From the NCBI GenBank assembly GCA_964628455.1, contig CAZVPD010000005.1, positions 1 through 55,989 on the forward strand: DNA of 55,989 nt, in the 5' to 3' direction. The notes under the pieces were generated by a model that worked only from the letters and a program-made list of their open reading frames with translations, made no database searches and was not told the origin of the DNA. Position numbers and translations under genes: made by a program. The DNA is from JAQVWU01 sp964628455. Lineage in GTDB: Bacteria > Bacillota > Clostridia > Oscillospirales > CAG-272. Below are positions 33,168-42,371 of the stretch, one piece after another (position 1 is the stretch's first letter; the number at the start of each line of letters is the position of its first letter).

Positions 33168-35831
33168 TTATCCGATTTCGATCGTGACGATCTCTTTCGG
33201 CCTTGCTGTCAGGCCGTGCAGGCTGCAGCCGTCCGTTTTGACCGGGGCGATGCGGTCCTCACCCAGCATGGTGAAGTAGGCTTCGGCTATCGGCTTCGCG
33301 AACCCGAGCGAATAGCGAACTTCTTTATCCGTTGTGTTGTAAAGCCTGAGGATCAGCGAACCGCCCGCTTCGCTCCCTTTGAATGCCGACAGGACCATGG
33401 CGCCTTTGACCGACTCGCTCAGGGTGACATAACGCATGTCGCGCGGTACGGTGATCTCCGGACGGGCAAGCCCGCGGTAGTAAAGGCCCGGAAGCCCGGT
33501 CCCCTGGACGAACGGACGTCCTCCTACGAACTTTTTCCGGTCGCAGGGCTGCGTGTATGTGCAGGGCGGCGTCAGGTGCTGCTGCGACAGGGCGGGAATG
33601 CCCGCGCCGGTGAGTTCGCCCGCGAAGGGGCAGACGGCAAGCTCGAACGTGTGTTCGCCTGGGCACTGGTTGCCGGGTGTGAGCCATTTTTCATCCATAT
33701 CCTGTTCGGATTCCGGCGGGCCGGAGATGCGTCCCGTGCATCTCAGCAGCGTAAAGGCGATCGTGTTGTTTCCGTCCGTCAGGTTTTCGTATTCGTAAAG
33801 GCCTTTCACAAAGAAGGCGATTCCGCGCTCCCCGTCTTCCGCGCAGACAAAATCGGTGTTCGGATGGGTCTCGTCGTCCGGGAATCCGCTGACTTTTCTG
33901 CGGACGATGCAGTCGTACGGCGCGCCGGAACAATTGACTTCGGTCCTGATCCCCGTCGGCATCAGGACCCTGAGGCGGTGGTTCTTTTCGGTATTGGCCA
34001 CCGTGACCGAAACAAAGAGATACGGAACCCCGCGCTTCAGCGTCAGCGTGACAGAGACCGGCATTACGGCGGGATGTCCGCGCGTCAGGTCCATGTCATA
34101 CCGGACCCTGCGGGATGAAACAAGGCCGTTTTCGGCGGTCACCTCGGCCGAAGCGGACGAAGCGGCGGAAGTGAGCGCCGGCGTTCCCTCCGCGCGGCGG
34201 TATAAATAGGAGTCGCCGTGGTCCGCCGTATCTTCGAGCAGCAGCATGTCCGGATAGAAGGCGCCTGTCGCTTTGTCGGCGACGCTTATCGTGCCGTTGG
34301 GATGTATGACGGCCGACATATATTCGTTCTCCAGGAAATCGGGTCTGCAGGCGGCAGGGGAGGCTGTCTGCGCTTTGCCCGGGGCGGGGGAAACGATGAA
34401 GCTGCGGTGGGACATGCCCGGCAGCAGGCCGCTTTCCATGGTCACGCAGAATTCACGGACGGTCTTTCCGCCCGGGAGATTGATCGGGCTCAAAATCCTC
34501 TTTTCTTTTATGCGCTGCCCCGTCACGACAAACGGGATCTCTTGTCCGCCGGAGCCGGATATCGCTATGTTTTCGATGTTCTCTTCGGCGGGTATTTCGA
34601 TCACGGCGTCGAGGGGTCCGCCGTAATCCGACTGGGTCGAATTGACCGCGGTGATGATGTACCCGTCATCGCCGACCCCTGTCCTGTCGGTATAATTTCC
34701 GAGCAGTTCGGCGGCGCGGCAGACAAGGTCGGTCCCGGCTTCGGCGACGCGCTTAAAGCGGTCGGTCATGTGTTCGTGAACCGCGTCGACGCTGCAGCCG
34801 CAGATGGAATCATGGGGATGGTTTTCGATGAGCAGCTTCCAGAGGTACGTGCAGTATTCGGAAGGGAACTCCCCGATACCGAGTATCGCGAGGAAGGCAT
34901 ACAGCGGCTCAAGTCTTTTTTCGAGCAGCGCCTGACACGAACTGTTCTGCTGCTTGAGGTATACGCGCGAGCTCAGCGTGCCCGTCAGCACGTTTCCCGA
35001 ACCGCCGTTGCGCATTTCCCCCGTATAAGTCTCTGGAACGATGCCTTTCTCCGCGAGTTCGGCTTTCACTCGGCCGAGGAATTCGGGAAGGGTGTCCTGA
35101 AAGACCCTGTCCCCTCCGTCAAGCCCTGCCTGCATGGCGCTTATGATGGGCATCAGGTTTTCCTGCGCCTCAAGGTGGTCGACGCCGTTCATCATCAGAA
35201 GGTTGGAGGTCAGCGCGCGGGGGGACATGTGCCGCCTCATATTCGACAGGATATTGAGCGATTCTCCGGTGTTTTCCGAAAAGCGCTGCGCGTTGTTGTA
35301 CCAGTAGGCCATGTGTTCGCAGAGCACGGCCGACCCGTCCCCGCTTTTCCAGTAAAACTCAAGCGGCCTGATGTCTCCGAAAGCGTATCCCCGCCCGAAA
35401 ATGCAGTTGTCGTAGCCGAAGCGGACCAAAATCTGCGGCAGCTGCGGGATGAGTCCGAACTGGTCCGCGGCGTATCCGACGGGCATGTTCGCGCCGAACT
35501 CTTCGGCGATCCTGCGCCCGATGATCAGGTTGCGGACGGTGGCCTCTCCGCTTGTCAGATAAAAATCGTTCTGAACATACCACGGACCGACGAGGATCCG
35601 TCCCTCGCGCACATATTTTTCGAGCAGCGGCTTTTTCGAAGGCCGCGCAAGCAGATAATCCTCTAGCATGATCGTCTGCGCGTCCAGGTGAAAACGGTAC
35701 TCCGGTTCTTTTTCCAGGATCTCAAGCAGGTTGTCCGTCAGGTCGGCAAGCCTGAGCCTGAAATTCTCCAGGGGCGCGTACCATTCACGGTCCCAGTGCG
35801 TATGGGATATGATGCAGTAATTCAACGGCAT
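33168..35831 (-). CDS. Glycoside hydrolase family 38 alpha-mannosidase
   Basis: An 887-residue protein. Start ATG 35831 has GGAGGAAATTCT before it and a promoter at 35854-35882, which rules out longer in-frame versions. N-terminal ISHTHWDREWY (H10, H12, D14: zinc and substrate site) and GYAADQFGLIPQLPQ (nucleophile Asp near 122) are GH38 hallmarks; SICGCSVDAVHEH is the next zinc-ligand region. The C-terminal half is the GH38 beta-rich domain. No signal peptide, so cytoplasmic, like bacterial GH38 enzymes that trim alpha-mannosides from imported glycans. It is divergent from the sulfatase gene. Confidence 0.93.
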   Translation of the reverse strand: MPLNYCIISHTHWDREWYAPLENFRLRLADLTDNLLEILEKEPEYRFHLDAQTIMLEDYLLARPSKKPLLEKYVREGRILVGPWYVQNDFYLTSGEATVRNLIIGRRIAEEFGANMPVGYAADQFGLIPQLPQILVRFGYDNCIFGRGYAFGDIRPLEFYWKSGDGSAVLCEHMAYWYNNAQRFSENTGESLNILSNMRRHMSPRALTSNLLMMNGVDHLEAQENLMPIISAMQAGLDGGDRVFQDTLPEFLGRVKAELAEKGIVPETYTGEMRNGGSGNVLTGTLSSRVYLKQQNSSCQALLEKRLEPLYAFLAILGIGEFPSEYCTYLWKLLIENHPHDSICGCSVDAVHEHMTDRFKRVAEAGTDLVCRAAELLGNYTDRTGVGDDGYIITAVNSTQSDYGGPLDAVIEIPAEENIENIAISGSGGQEIPFVVTGQRIKEKRILSPINLPGGKTVREFCVTMESGLLPGMSHRSFIVSPAPGKAQTASPAACRPDFLENEYMSAVIHPNGTISVADKATGAFYPDMLLLEDTADHGDSYLYRRAEGTPALTSAASSASAEVTAENGLVSSRRVRYDMDLTRGHPAVMPVSVTLTLKRGVPYLFVSVTVANTEKNHRLRVLMPTGIRTEVNCSGAPYDCIVRRKVSGFPDDETHPNTDFVCAEDGERGIAFFVKGLYEYENLTDGNNTIAFTLLRCTGRISGPPESEQDMDEKWLTPGNQCPGEHTFELAVCPFAGELTGAGIPALSQQHLTPPCTYTQPCDRKKFVGGRPFVQGTGLPGLYYRGLARPEITVPRDMRYVTLSESVKGAMVLSAFKGSEAGGSLILRLYNTTDKEVRYSLGFAKPIAEAYFTMLGEDRIAPVKTDGCSLHGLTARPKEIVTIEIG

Positions 35832-35853
35832 AGAATTTCCTCCGTTTTTCCGG

Positions 35854-35882
35854 ATTATAACACGGATACCGTCAGAAAGCAA
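35854..35882 (-). promoter_or_regulatory. Promoter of the GH38 gene
   Basis: On the minus strand: TTGCTT, 17 bases, TATAAT. Predicted start near 35848, just before the GGAGG site. Confidence 0.75.
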
Positions 35883-36102
35883 CGATTTTTTTACGGCATC
35901 CGTCAGAGGGAGATACATCGGCTGCCGGTACGCCGGATCTTCTGACGGTACGGTCCGTATCGGTCCGGGTTTATTGATGACGGGATTTCCGGGGCCCGGA
36001 CCGGACCTGACGACATCCCGCATGGCGGCATATCTGCGGTTCCCGTCCGGGACCGCTCCTCCGACAGCCGTAAAGCCGAAAGCATACGGACGTGCAAAAC
36101 AC

Positions 36103-36131
36103 TTGACAGAAGGGGATCCGGCTGATAGAAT
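36103..36131 (+). promoter_or_regulatory. Promoter of the sulfatase gene
   Basis: TTGACA, 17 bases, TAGAAT. Confidence 0.8.
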
Positions 36132-36275
36132 GTTTTATATGCGGCTTCTTTCTCCTGTGATACAGCGTTTCTCGCTGTCTTTTGAATGCACGCGAAGGGG
36201 AGATCCTGCCGCCCGGACTTGTTTTACAGCCGGTTTCCGGCAGACAGAAAAAATAATGCGGAGGAGACGGACCCA

Positions 36276-37757
36276 TTGAAAAAACCGAATGTACTGATCA
36301 TCCATGCGGACCAGCATCGCTGCGACTGCCTCGGGGCTTACGGAAATCCTCAAATCAAAACGCCGAATATCGACCGGCTGGCTGAAGACGGGATCCTGTA
36401 TGAAAATCATTTCTGCGCCTATCCCGTGTGCACGCCGTCGAGGTATTCCTTCCTGTCCGGCCTGTATGTCCATCAGCACCGGGGATGGAACAACCACTGC
36501 ACGCTTGCCGGCGGAATCGCCACTTTCCCGTCCGTCCTGCGTGACAGCGGTTATCGGACAACGGCAGTCGGGAAAATGCACTTTACGCCGACCTATCTGG
36601 ATGTCGGCTTCGACAGGATGCTGCTCTGCGAACAGGACGGGCCGGGCAGGTTCGACGATGATTACCACCGTTATCTCAGGGAGGAGGGGCTGATCGATGA
36701 CATCGACCTCATGGACCAGCGCCGGGAATACAGGGAGCATGCGCCGCGGGAATATTGGGACAGCTTCGGCGCGCTTGAATCCGACCTGGATGAAAAACAT
36801 CATTCCACAACGTGGATCACGGAACAGGCTCTGCAATCGATCGGCGAATGGGAGGAAACCGGATGCAGTCTGCTGATGGTCGGCTATGTGAAACCGCACC
36901 ACCCGTTTGACCCTCCTGCTCCGTACAGCGGGATGTACGACCCGGATTCGATCGAACTTCTGCCGGGATATACTCCGGATGTCGTTCTCGGGGACTATCT
37001 GAACAGCAGGGGATATTTCGACAACAAAACGCTTACGCCGGACCGGCTAAAGGCGGTCATGGCGAATTACTACGCCACGGTCACGCAGATCGACGACAAT
37101 GTGGGCAGGATCATCCGCAGGCTCCGCGAAAAAAACCTTTACGACGACACGCTGATCATCTACACGAGCGACCACGGCGACTATATGGGCTTTCATCACA
37201 TGGTTTTAAAGGGAAATTTCATGTATGATCCGCTTGTCAGGATCCCCCTGATCGTAAAATATCCTCATGCCGCCGGCCGCATGACCGACCGGAGGCTTTC
37301 GAGCAATATCGATCTGGCCGGGACGATCCTCGGAACTTGCGGTGTCCCGGTGCCCGCACAGATGAGCGGATACGGACTGACGGATAAAACAGTGCAAAGG
37401 GACAGGATCCTCTGCGAACAGACGGGTTTTGCGGACGGCCGCGCCGTGTGCGAATACATGGTGAGGTCGGAGCGGTATAAGCTGATGATCTCCGGTGCGG
37501 ACAGGATGAAATTCTTCGACCTGCAGGAGGACCCGTATGAATTGCGGGACCTGGCGGAGGATCCCGGATACCGCGATCCGATCGCCGGACATAAGGAATT
37601 TCTGTTCCGGACCGTGCTGTTTGAGAGCGGGACGCAGCCGTATCTGGATGACGGGGCCCGGGTATGCAAATCGGCTCCGGCCGATCCCGAAGGCGGCAGA
37701 AAAGAGATGCAGGAATATCTCAGGCAAAGGTCGTCTTTATCGGCTTACCTCGGTTAG
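36276..37757 (+). CDS. Cys-type sulfatase (S1 family)
   Basis: A 493-residue protein from TTG 36276, with GGAGGAG nine bases upstream. VCTPSRYSFLSG contains the C-x-P-S-R signature; Cys52 is to be turned into formylglycine. HADQHRCDCLG (D12, Q13), GKMHFTP, KPHHPFDPP and YTSDHGDYMGFH are the metal and sulfate-binding motifs of arylsulfatase-like enzymes. No signal peptide, so cytoplasmic. Maturation needs an anaerobic sulfatase-maturating radical SAM enzyme or FGE from elsewhere; neither is encoded here in working form. It fits desulfation of imported glycan fragments. Confidence 0.92.
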   Translation: MKKPNVLIIHADQHRCDCLGAYGNPQIKTPNIDRLAEDGILYENHFCAYPVCTPSRYSFLSGLYVHQHRGWNNHCTLAGGIATFPSVLRDSGYRTTAVGKMHFTPTYLDVGFDRMLLCEQDGPGRFDDDYHRYLREEGLIDDIDLMDQRREYREHAPREYWDSFGALESDLDEKHHSTTWITEQALQSIGEWEETGCSLLMVGYVKPHHPFDPPAPYSGMYDPDSIELLPGYTPDVVLGDYLNSRGYFDNKTLTPDRLKAVMANYYATVTQIDDNVGRIIRRLREKNLYDDTLIIYTSDHGDYMGFHHMVLKGNFMYDPLVRIPLIVKYPHAAGRMTDRRLSSNIDLAGTILGTCGVPVPAQMSGYGLTDKTVQRDRILCEQTGFADGRAVCEYMVRSERYKLMISGADRMKFFDLQEDPYELRDLAEDPGYRDPIAGHKEFLFRTVLFESGTQPYLDDGARVCKSAPADPEGGRKEMQEYLRQRSSLSAYLG

Positions 37758-37770
37758 CCGAGTATAACGG

Positions 37771-37815
37771 CAAAAGGACGGCGGGATCAAACTCCGCTGT
37801 CCTTTTGGTGTTTTT
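37771..37815 (+). terminator. Rho-independent terminator of the sulfatase gene
   Basis: CAAAAGGACGGCGG pairs with CCGCTGTCCTTTTG (one mismatch), then GTGTTTTTA. Confidence 0.8.
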
Positions 37816-37890
37816 ATGTCGGCAGCAAATAACCCGGGCTTTTCGAGGACATCAAACGGTTATTTCCGGCTGGGCGGGTCCCCGCGCGGG

Positions 37891-39360
37891 TTATTTTTCC
37901 AGCACAAACCGGACGACCGAATACGGCGGAAGGATGACTTCGGTGCCGAACGCGCCGAAGGGGCGGTCGGCGATGACGAAAGGGTCGTCAAAGCTGTTGA
38001 CGCCGCGGACATCCGCCGATGTGAGGAGATCGCTTCGGACGGACGTATAACCCGTAAGTTCGTCCGGCCTGTCGAAAGCCGCTTCCCGGTACAGGTCCCG
38101 GTTGACGAGCGTAACGGTCGCGCGCCGGTAATCGGGACTTACGCTGACCAGCATTTCTCCTTTTCCTCCGCGGGGAGAGGACGAAATCTCCCAAAGGTAC
38201 TGACCGAGGTGCTCTTTATAAAGCTTGAACACATAGAAAACCGGCGTTTTGTAAAAATCCGCTCCTCTTGTCTCGAACAGGCTGTGAAGCAGGTTCGAGA
38301 TCTGCGTTTCCATGGCATACCGGACGATATCCGAGTTTCTGTAGAAAATATGCAGCGCGAGCGCGGAAAACACGGCGTCGCGCATGGTCTGGCGCTGGTT
38401 CTGGTCGTTTTTCATCGAGGCTTCGGGGTGCCACAGCCCCCACTCGTCAAACGATATCGCCGTGGGGAACGCGGGATTGGTGTGTTCCGCAATGATCCGG
38501 CGGTGCGTGCCGATATCGGCGCTGTAGCGCTCGAGCGAATCGAGTGTGAACTCATACTCGTCATCCGTGTAGTCCACGGCATCGCCGCAAAGCCTGTTCT
38601 TCATGCCTCCGAGATAATGATGGACGGACAGCAGTTCCGGACCGGGTTTGCGTTTATCGTCGGTCACGTAGTCGAGAAATCCCTCCGTCCAGCCGGAAAG
38701 GCCGTGGCGTATGCTCATCCCGAGCCCGACGAATTTCAGACCGGGATACATCTGCCTGCGGTTGACAAGACATGTTTCGAACCGGAGATAGTCGAGGGCA
38801 TACGGTTTCCAGTCGCATGAGCTCTGCTTCACCCTGTGCCAGGCGTTCTCGTCGGTGTTGCCTATCCCCCATGTCGTCACGCTGTACGGCTCGGGGTGGC
38901 CGTTCTCGGCGCGCAGGGAACCATACCTCGTGTTGACTCCGCCGTTGCAGTATTCAAACCAGCTCATGAACTCCTCCGGGGAGCCCGAGGCGGCATTCGC
39001 GGTGATGACGGGCTCCATGCCCGTTTTCCGGCAGAAAGAGACGAACTCATCGGTGCCGAAGTCGTTGCACCAGTCGCGGGGCTCTTTCTCCGCGACAAAA
39101 TGCAGGCGGTCATAACGTTTTCCGCCGATGCCGTCCTGCCAGTGGTAGTGGTCGGCGCAGCAGCCCCCGGGCCATCGGAACGCCTGCAGACCCGCCTCGC
39201 GGCATCCCTCCGTCACGTCGTTCCGTATCCCGTCCGTATTCGGCACGGAACTGCCGCGCCCGACCCATATCCCGTCGTAGATGACGCGGCCGAAATATTC
39301 GCCGAAAGAACCGTGCAGCGTCCCGCTGATCCGATGCGTGCTTTTATATTCCTTCATCAT
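37891..39360 (-). CDS. GH51-like alpha-L-arabinofuranosidase with altered acid/base site
   Basis: A 489-residue protein. GEYFGRVIYDGIWVG, NTDGIRNDV and FRWPGGCCADHYHWQDGIG are the GH51 N-terminal signatures (H-F-x-E...R-x-I-Y-x-G-[IL]-W-V-G; R-[WY]-P-G-G). The nucleophile region ISFDEWGLWHP (E306) is intact. The acid/base strand, normally W-x-x-G-N-E, reads WGIGNTDENAW: Thr169 follows the Asn and the first Glu is two residues later (E171). Either a small insertion shifted the Glu, or activity is lost. A C-terminal beta-sandwich follows. Last gene of a minus-strand run with isomerase, Gfo/Idh and GDPD genes. Confidence 0.8.
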   Translation of the reverse strand: MMKEYKSTHRISGTLHGSFGEYFGRVIYDGIWVGRGSSVPNTDGIRNDVTEGCREAGLQAFRWPGGCCADHYHWQDGIGGKRYDRLHFVAEKEPRDWCNDFGTDEFVSFCRKTGMEPVITANAASGSPEEFMSWFEYCNGGVNTRYGSLRAENGHPEPYSVTTWGIGNTDENAWHRVKQSSCDWKPYALDYLRFETCLVNRRQMYPGLKFVGLGMSIRHGLSGWTEGFLDYVTDDKRKPGPELLSVHHYLGGMKNRLCGDAVDYTDDEYEFTLDSLERYSADIGTHRRIIAEHTNPAFPTAISFDEWGLWHPEASMKNDQNQRQTMRDAVFSALALHIFYRNSDIVRYAMETQISNLLHSLFETRGADFYKTPVFYVFKLYKEHLGQYLWEISSSPRGGKGEMLVSVSPDYRRATVTLVNRDLYREAAFDRPDELTGYTSVRSDLLTSADVRGVNSFDDPFVIADRPFGAFGTEVILPPYSVVRFVLEK

Positions 39361-39403
39361 GGTTTGTTCGCTTTCTGTCGCACCGGTTTTGTGCGTTCAT
39401 ATC

Positions 39404-39495
39404 GGGAATTCATACCGGGAATTCATGCCGGGAATTCATGCCGGGAATTCATGCCGGGAATTCATGCCGGGAATTCATGCGCAGCATGAATTCCC
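39404..39495. repeat. 13-base tandem repeat array ending in a perfect hairpin
   Basis: Six head-to-tail copies of GGGAATTCATGCC (first has GGGAATTCATACC) from 39404. The last runs into GGGAATTCATGC-GCA-GCATGAATTCCC (39469-39495), a perfect 12-base stem with a 3-base loop. The right arm encodes the last residues of the GDPD gene (H-E-F-P-A), whose stop lies at 39462-39464 within the array. So the array seems to have grown by duplication from the 3' end of a coding region. It would form GC/AT hairpins between GDPD and GH51 on the mRNA. Confidence 0.9.
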
Positions 39496-40210
39496 TTTTC
39501 CCTCAGGATGCGCATCAGCGGAACGGGGTCGTTCGCCGTGATCAGCTTCGGAGACTGCTCGAGGGCGGTATAAACGGTTTCGTCATTGTCGCAGCAGTAG
39601 ATGTGCAGAGGCTTGTTCCTCTGCCTGAACTCTTCGCAGAGTTCGGGTGTCAGGATCCCCATGGAAATGCCGGCCTCGTCGTAATAATCGTAGCTGTCTT
39701 CCCCGAATTCGCTCATCTGCTGCTTCGGATACCCCATGGTCAGCACGCCGTATTTCTTTTTGAGATACTTTATGATCCGGGCGTTGAAGCAGTAGAAGAA
39801 GCAGCGGTCGAGGCAGGCGAAGTTCTTCAGGGCGGCGACCGTGAGATCGGCTGTTTGTTCGGTATACTCCTTGATCTCGACGCCCGGGCTGATGCGTCTG
39901 TCTGCGCAGATGATTTCAAGCGTTTCGTCAAGGCGATCCGCTTCAACGCCGATCATGAGCGTNNNNNNNNNNACCGGGCATCGAGCTGTCTGATCTGTCC
40001 GAGCGTAAGGTCCCGCAGATGGCCTTCGCCGCCGGTCGTGCGCCGGACATGGCCGTCGTGCATGATGACGGGGATCTTGTCGGAGGAGAGCCACACGTCG
40101 AATTCGATCGCGTCCACACCGAGTTCGACGGCGGCGCGGAAGGACGGGAGCGTGTTCTCGGGATAGCGCGCGCAGAAGCCGCGGTGCCCTTCGGCCAGAA
40201 TGACAGGCAT
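39462..40210 (-). CDS. Glycerophosphodiester phosphodiesterase (GDPD) family, with assembly gap
   Basis: Start ATG 40210 with AAAGGAAG upstream. EGHRGFCARYPENTLPSF, IEFDVWLSSDKIPVIMHDGH and HLRDLTLGQI are the GDPD catalytic segments (H-R-G, E-x-D, H-D). Ten N (39963-39972) follow LDAR. The protein then resumes with DETLEIICADRRISPGVEIKEY, whose E-I-K is the third GDPD metal motif, and runs to the 13-base repeat. About 240 residues plus whatever the gap hides. Cytoplasmic; such enzymes cleave glycerophosphodiesters, though in sugar-gene clusters they may act on other phosphodiesters. Confidence 0.82.
39963..39972. other. Assembly gap (10 N) inside the GDPD gene
   Basis: Placeholder run of N; true length unknown. 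About a dozen residues between the LDAR and DETLEII segments are likely to be missing or miscopied. Confidence 0.95.
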
Positions 40211-40304
40211 ATTGTTTTCTTCCTTTCGGATATCTGTTTGTATATTAAGGATTTCGACGGGCCGGCGGCAGTCCGAAAACATCCGCCGGCGGTCTCCCCC
40301 GTTT

Positions 40305-41315
40305 TTATTCGACGTTCACTTTGCCTTTTTGCTTTATGCTCTCCAGAGCCGAGAATTCCATCGCCATGCTGCCGTAGTTGTAAAAGCAGCTGCTTTCGGA
40401 TTCGCGTCCTGCTTTCAGGTCGCTGAACATTTCGTCGATGACTCCGGCGTGCCACGGGATACCTTTCCAGCCCTTCTCCGGCTCGAGATCGGTCAGGACA
40501 TGCGTGCCGTCCGGCTGAATGATCTCGGCATGCGCCTTTTCGTCAAAGCCGTTCCACATCGCCGTCCCTTTGCTGCCGATCACCCTCCACTGCGAATGCC
40601 ACGCGGTCTTGAAGCAGTTCGTGTCCATGACGGCGTTGTAGACCAGCGTCGAACCGTCCGTCATCTCGAAGATACAGGCTCCCGAGCTGTCGCCGTTGTA
40701 GTGCGAGCCCGGCGGGTTATAGCTGTGGGCATAGACGTTCTTCGCATCCGCGCCCAGAATGAAGCGGGCCGAGTCAAAGGAATGGATGGCCTGATCCTGA
40801 AGCATCGGATAGGGCAGCGTGTTCCTGATGCTGGCGAGGTCGGCGTTCACGTAGATTTCGCAGCATGTCATCCAGATGTCCCCGAGCAGGCCGGAACGCA
40901 CGGCTTCGCGCATGCCCCGGATTCCGGCGAGGAAGCGGCGGTTCTGCATGACATTGTAGACGCGTCCGGTTTCCCTGACGGCCGCGAGCATATCCTGCGC
41001 TTCGGCGCGCGTCATTGCCATGGGTTTTTCTCCGAAAACGTCACAGCCCGCGCGCAGGGCTTTCACGGTTATGTCGTGATGGCAGGTCGCGAAGGTCAGG
41101 TCGACGACGATATCGGGCTTTCCGGCGGCCATGGCGCTGTCGAAATCCCCGTATACCGGACATTCGATGCCGTAGGAGGCGATGCGGTTCCGGGCGGCTT
41201 CGGGTACGATATCGGCGGCGCCGATGAGGATGCAGTCCTCCCTGTCCCTCAATACGGGAAACCATTCGCCGGAGATAGCCCCGCAGCCGACAACGAGCGT
41301 TTTATACTTTTTCAT
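40305..41315 (-). CDS. Gfo/Idh/MocA family oxidoreductase
   Basis: About 336 residues from ATG 41315 (the frame is open further back, but that part is a purine-rich tract). N-terminal LVVGCGAISGEWFPVL is the Rossmann G-x-G-x-x-[GS], DVFGEKPMAM the E-K-P motif, and the C-terminal domain has DQAIHSFDSARFILGA (D-x-x-x-H in the position used for sugar binding). Family members oxidise or epimerise sugars with NAD(P). It lies 59 bases after the isomerase stop and 95 before GDPD, in one run. Confidence 0.88.
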   Translation of the reverse strand: MKKYKTLVVGCGAISGEWFPVLRDREDCILIGAADIVPEAARNRIASYGIECPVYGDFDSAMAAGKPDIVVDLTFATCHHDITVKALRAGCDVFGEKPMAMTRAEAQDMLAAVRETGRVYNVMQNRRFLAGIRGMREAVRSGLLGDIWMTCCEIYVNADLASIRNTLPYPMLQDQAIHSFDSARFILGADAKNVYAHSYNPPGSHYNGDSSGACIFEMTDGSTLVYNAVMDTNCFKTAWHSQWRVIGSKGTAMWNGFDEKAHAEIIQPDGTHVLTDLEPEKGWKGIPWHAGVIDEMFSDLKAGRESESSCFYNYGSMAMEFSALESIKQKGKVNVE

Positions 41316-41365
41316 TGCTTCTTTCTTCTTTCTTCTTTCTTCTTTCTTTTTTTTTCTTTCTGTTT
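41316..41365 (-). repeat. Purine-rich period-7 tract before the Gfo/Idh start
   Basis: On the minus strand, a run of GAAAGAAAAAAAAAG followed by several AAGAAAG units leads into ATG 41315. It offers overlapping weak ribosome sites and is slippage-prone, so the copy number may vary between strains. Confidence 0.7.
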
Positions 41366-41373
41366 TATCGGAT

Positions 41374-42225
41374 TTATCCGAGCAGTTTCTTCGCGGCTCT
41401 GATGGCCGCGGCGGCGGTCTGACGGAAATCCCCGTCGAAATACACACGGTTCGCGGCCGATTCCCATTCGACCGAAAGCGGGCCGTCGTAGCCGATGTCG
41501 TCCAGACCAGCCCTGACGCCGTCCCAGTCGACCAGGCCTTCGCCGGGCATCGGAAAGATGAAACGGCCGTTCTCCTGTATGCCGGCCGCGTCCTTGAGGT
41601 GGATGTGTTTTATGCGGTCCTTCCCCCAGCCGTTGATCAGAAAACGCATGTCGGTCAGGCCTGCGAGACGGTCGTGCGAAGGGTCGAAATTCACCCCCAG
41701 ATTCGGGCTGCCGAAGCGGTTCACAAGGTACTGCGCGGTGAAAAAATCGCGGCAGAGGTGTCCCCATACGTTTTCGAGCGCGAGATGGACGCCCGCTTTT
41801 TCCGCTGCCGGCACGAAGCGCCCGAAGGCGTCGACGACGATGCCCCATGCGTCGCCTTCGGATATGTCCCGTCCCGCCGTGACCGGCGATTCGCCCCACG
41901 GGATCGGTCCCGTGAAGAGGTTGACCGTTGAGATCCCCGCTTCGGCTGCCGCGTCTATGGCGGTCAGCGTGTCCGCGATATTCATTTCCCGGACCGCGGC
42001 GTCTTTCACGACATAATCGAGCTGGACCACCGCCTCCGAGATTCCGAGACCCGCTCCTGCTGCGCTTTTTACGCTTTTGATCAGATCCGATCCTTTACCC
42101 GGACCGGGACTCCATGCGATCTCGGCATAACTGTAGCCGAGTTCGGAAAGAACGGAAAAAGCTTCCTCCCGGGCGATCGGGTTGTAATTGCCGTTGAGAA
42201 AAAATCCGTATTTACGAGATGACAT
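41374..42225 (-). CDS. Sugar phosphate isomerase/epimerase family (TIM barrel)
   Basis: A 283-residue barrel: GYSYAEIAWSPGPG, HLALENVWGHLCRDFFT (metal Glu), LGVNFDPSHDRLAG (Asp, His), KHIHLKDAAG (His-x-Lys-Asp), LSVEWESAA (Glu). The full metal set of the xylose-isomerase-like superfamily is visible. It heads the minus-strand run isomerase, Gfo/Idh, GDPD, GH51. The neighbouring Gfo/Idh suggests a two-step sugar conversion (oxidation plus isomerisation), as in known pairings of these families. Confidence 0.82.
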   Translation of the reverse strand: MSSRKYGFFLNGNYNPIAREEAFSVLSELGYSYAEIAWSPGPGKGSDLIKSVKSAAGAGLGISEAVVQLDYVVKDAAVREMNIADTLTAIDAAAEAGISTVNLFTGPIPWGESPVTAGRDISEGDAWGIVVDAFGRFVPAAEKAGVHLALENVWGHLCRDFFTAQYLVNRFGSPNLGVNFDPSHDRLAGLTDMRFLINGWGKDRIKHIHLKDAAGIQENGRFIFPMPGEGLVDWDGVRAGLDDIGYDGPLSVEWESAANRVYFDGDFRQTAAAAIRAAKKLLG

Positions 42226-42319
42226 GACCGATTAGCACCTTTCCTGTTTTATTATACCGAATATGCTGCGGGACGGACTGCTTAAGCCAACCCGCGCATT
42301 CTGAGTTGTTTTTTCACGC

Positions 42320-42362
42320 AAAGCAAAAGCTCCGGGATTGAACGCCCGCGGAGCTTTGCTTT
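42320..42362. terminator. Hairpin, possible terminator of the solute-binding gene at 42372
   Basis: AAAGCAAAAGCTCCG pairs with CGGAGCTTTGCTTT (one bulge). The U tract after it is poor on both strands. Confidence 0.4.
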
Positions 42363-42371
42363 ATCGCCTTT

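Larger units (their letters stand above)
35832..36275. other. Divergent intergenic region between GH38 and sulfatase
   Basis: About 440 bases holding the two promoters listed separately, GH38's at 35854-35882 and the sulfatase's at 36103-36131. No coding region is supported between them. The sulfatase leader of about 140 nt shows no clear structure. Confidence 0.6.

Noticed and set aside
34218..35666. 482-codon plus-strand frame opposite GH38
   Set aside because: Shadow frame; GH38 on the minus strand has all catalytic motifs, promoter and ribosome site.
36186..36275. Upstream extension of the sulfatase to an ATG at 36186
   Set aside because: GGAGGAG is placed for TTG 36276, and the extension lacks sulfatase-like sequence.
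39404..39495. CRISPR-like array
   Set aside because: Units are 13 bases, head to tail without spacers, and no cas genes are present.
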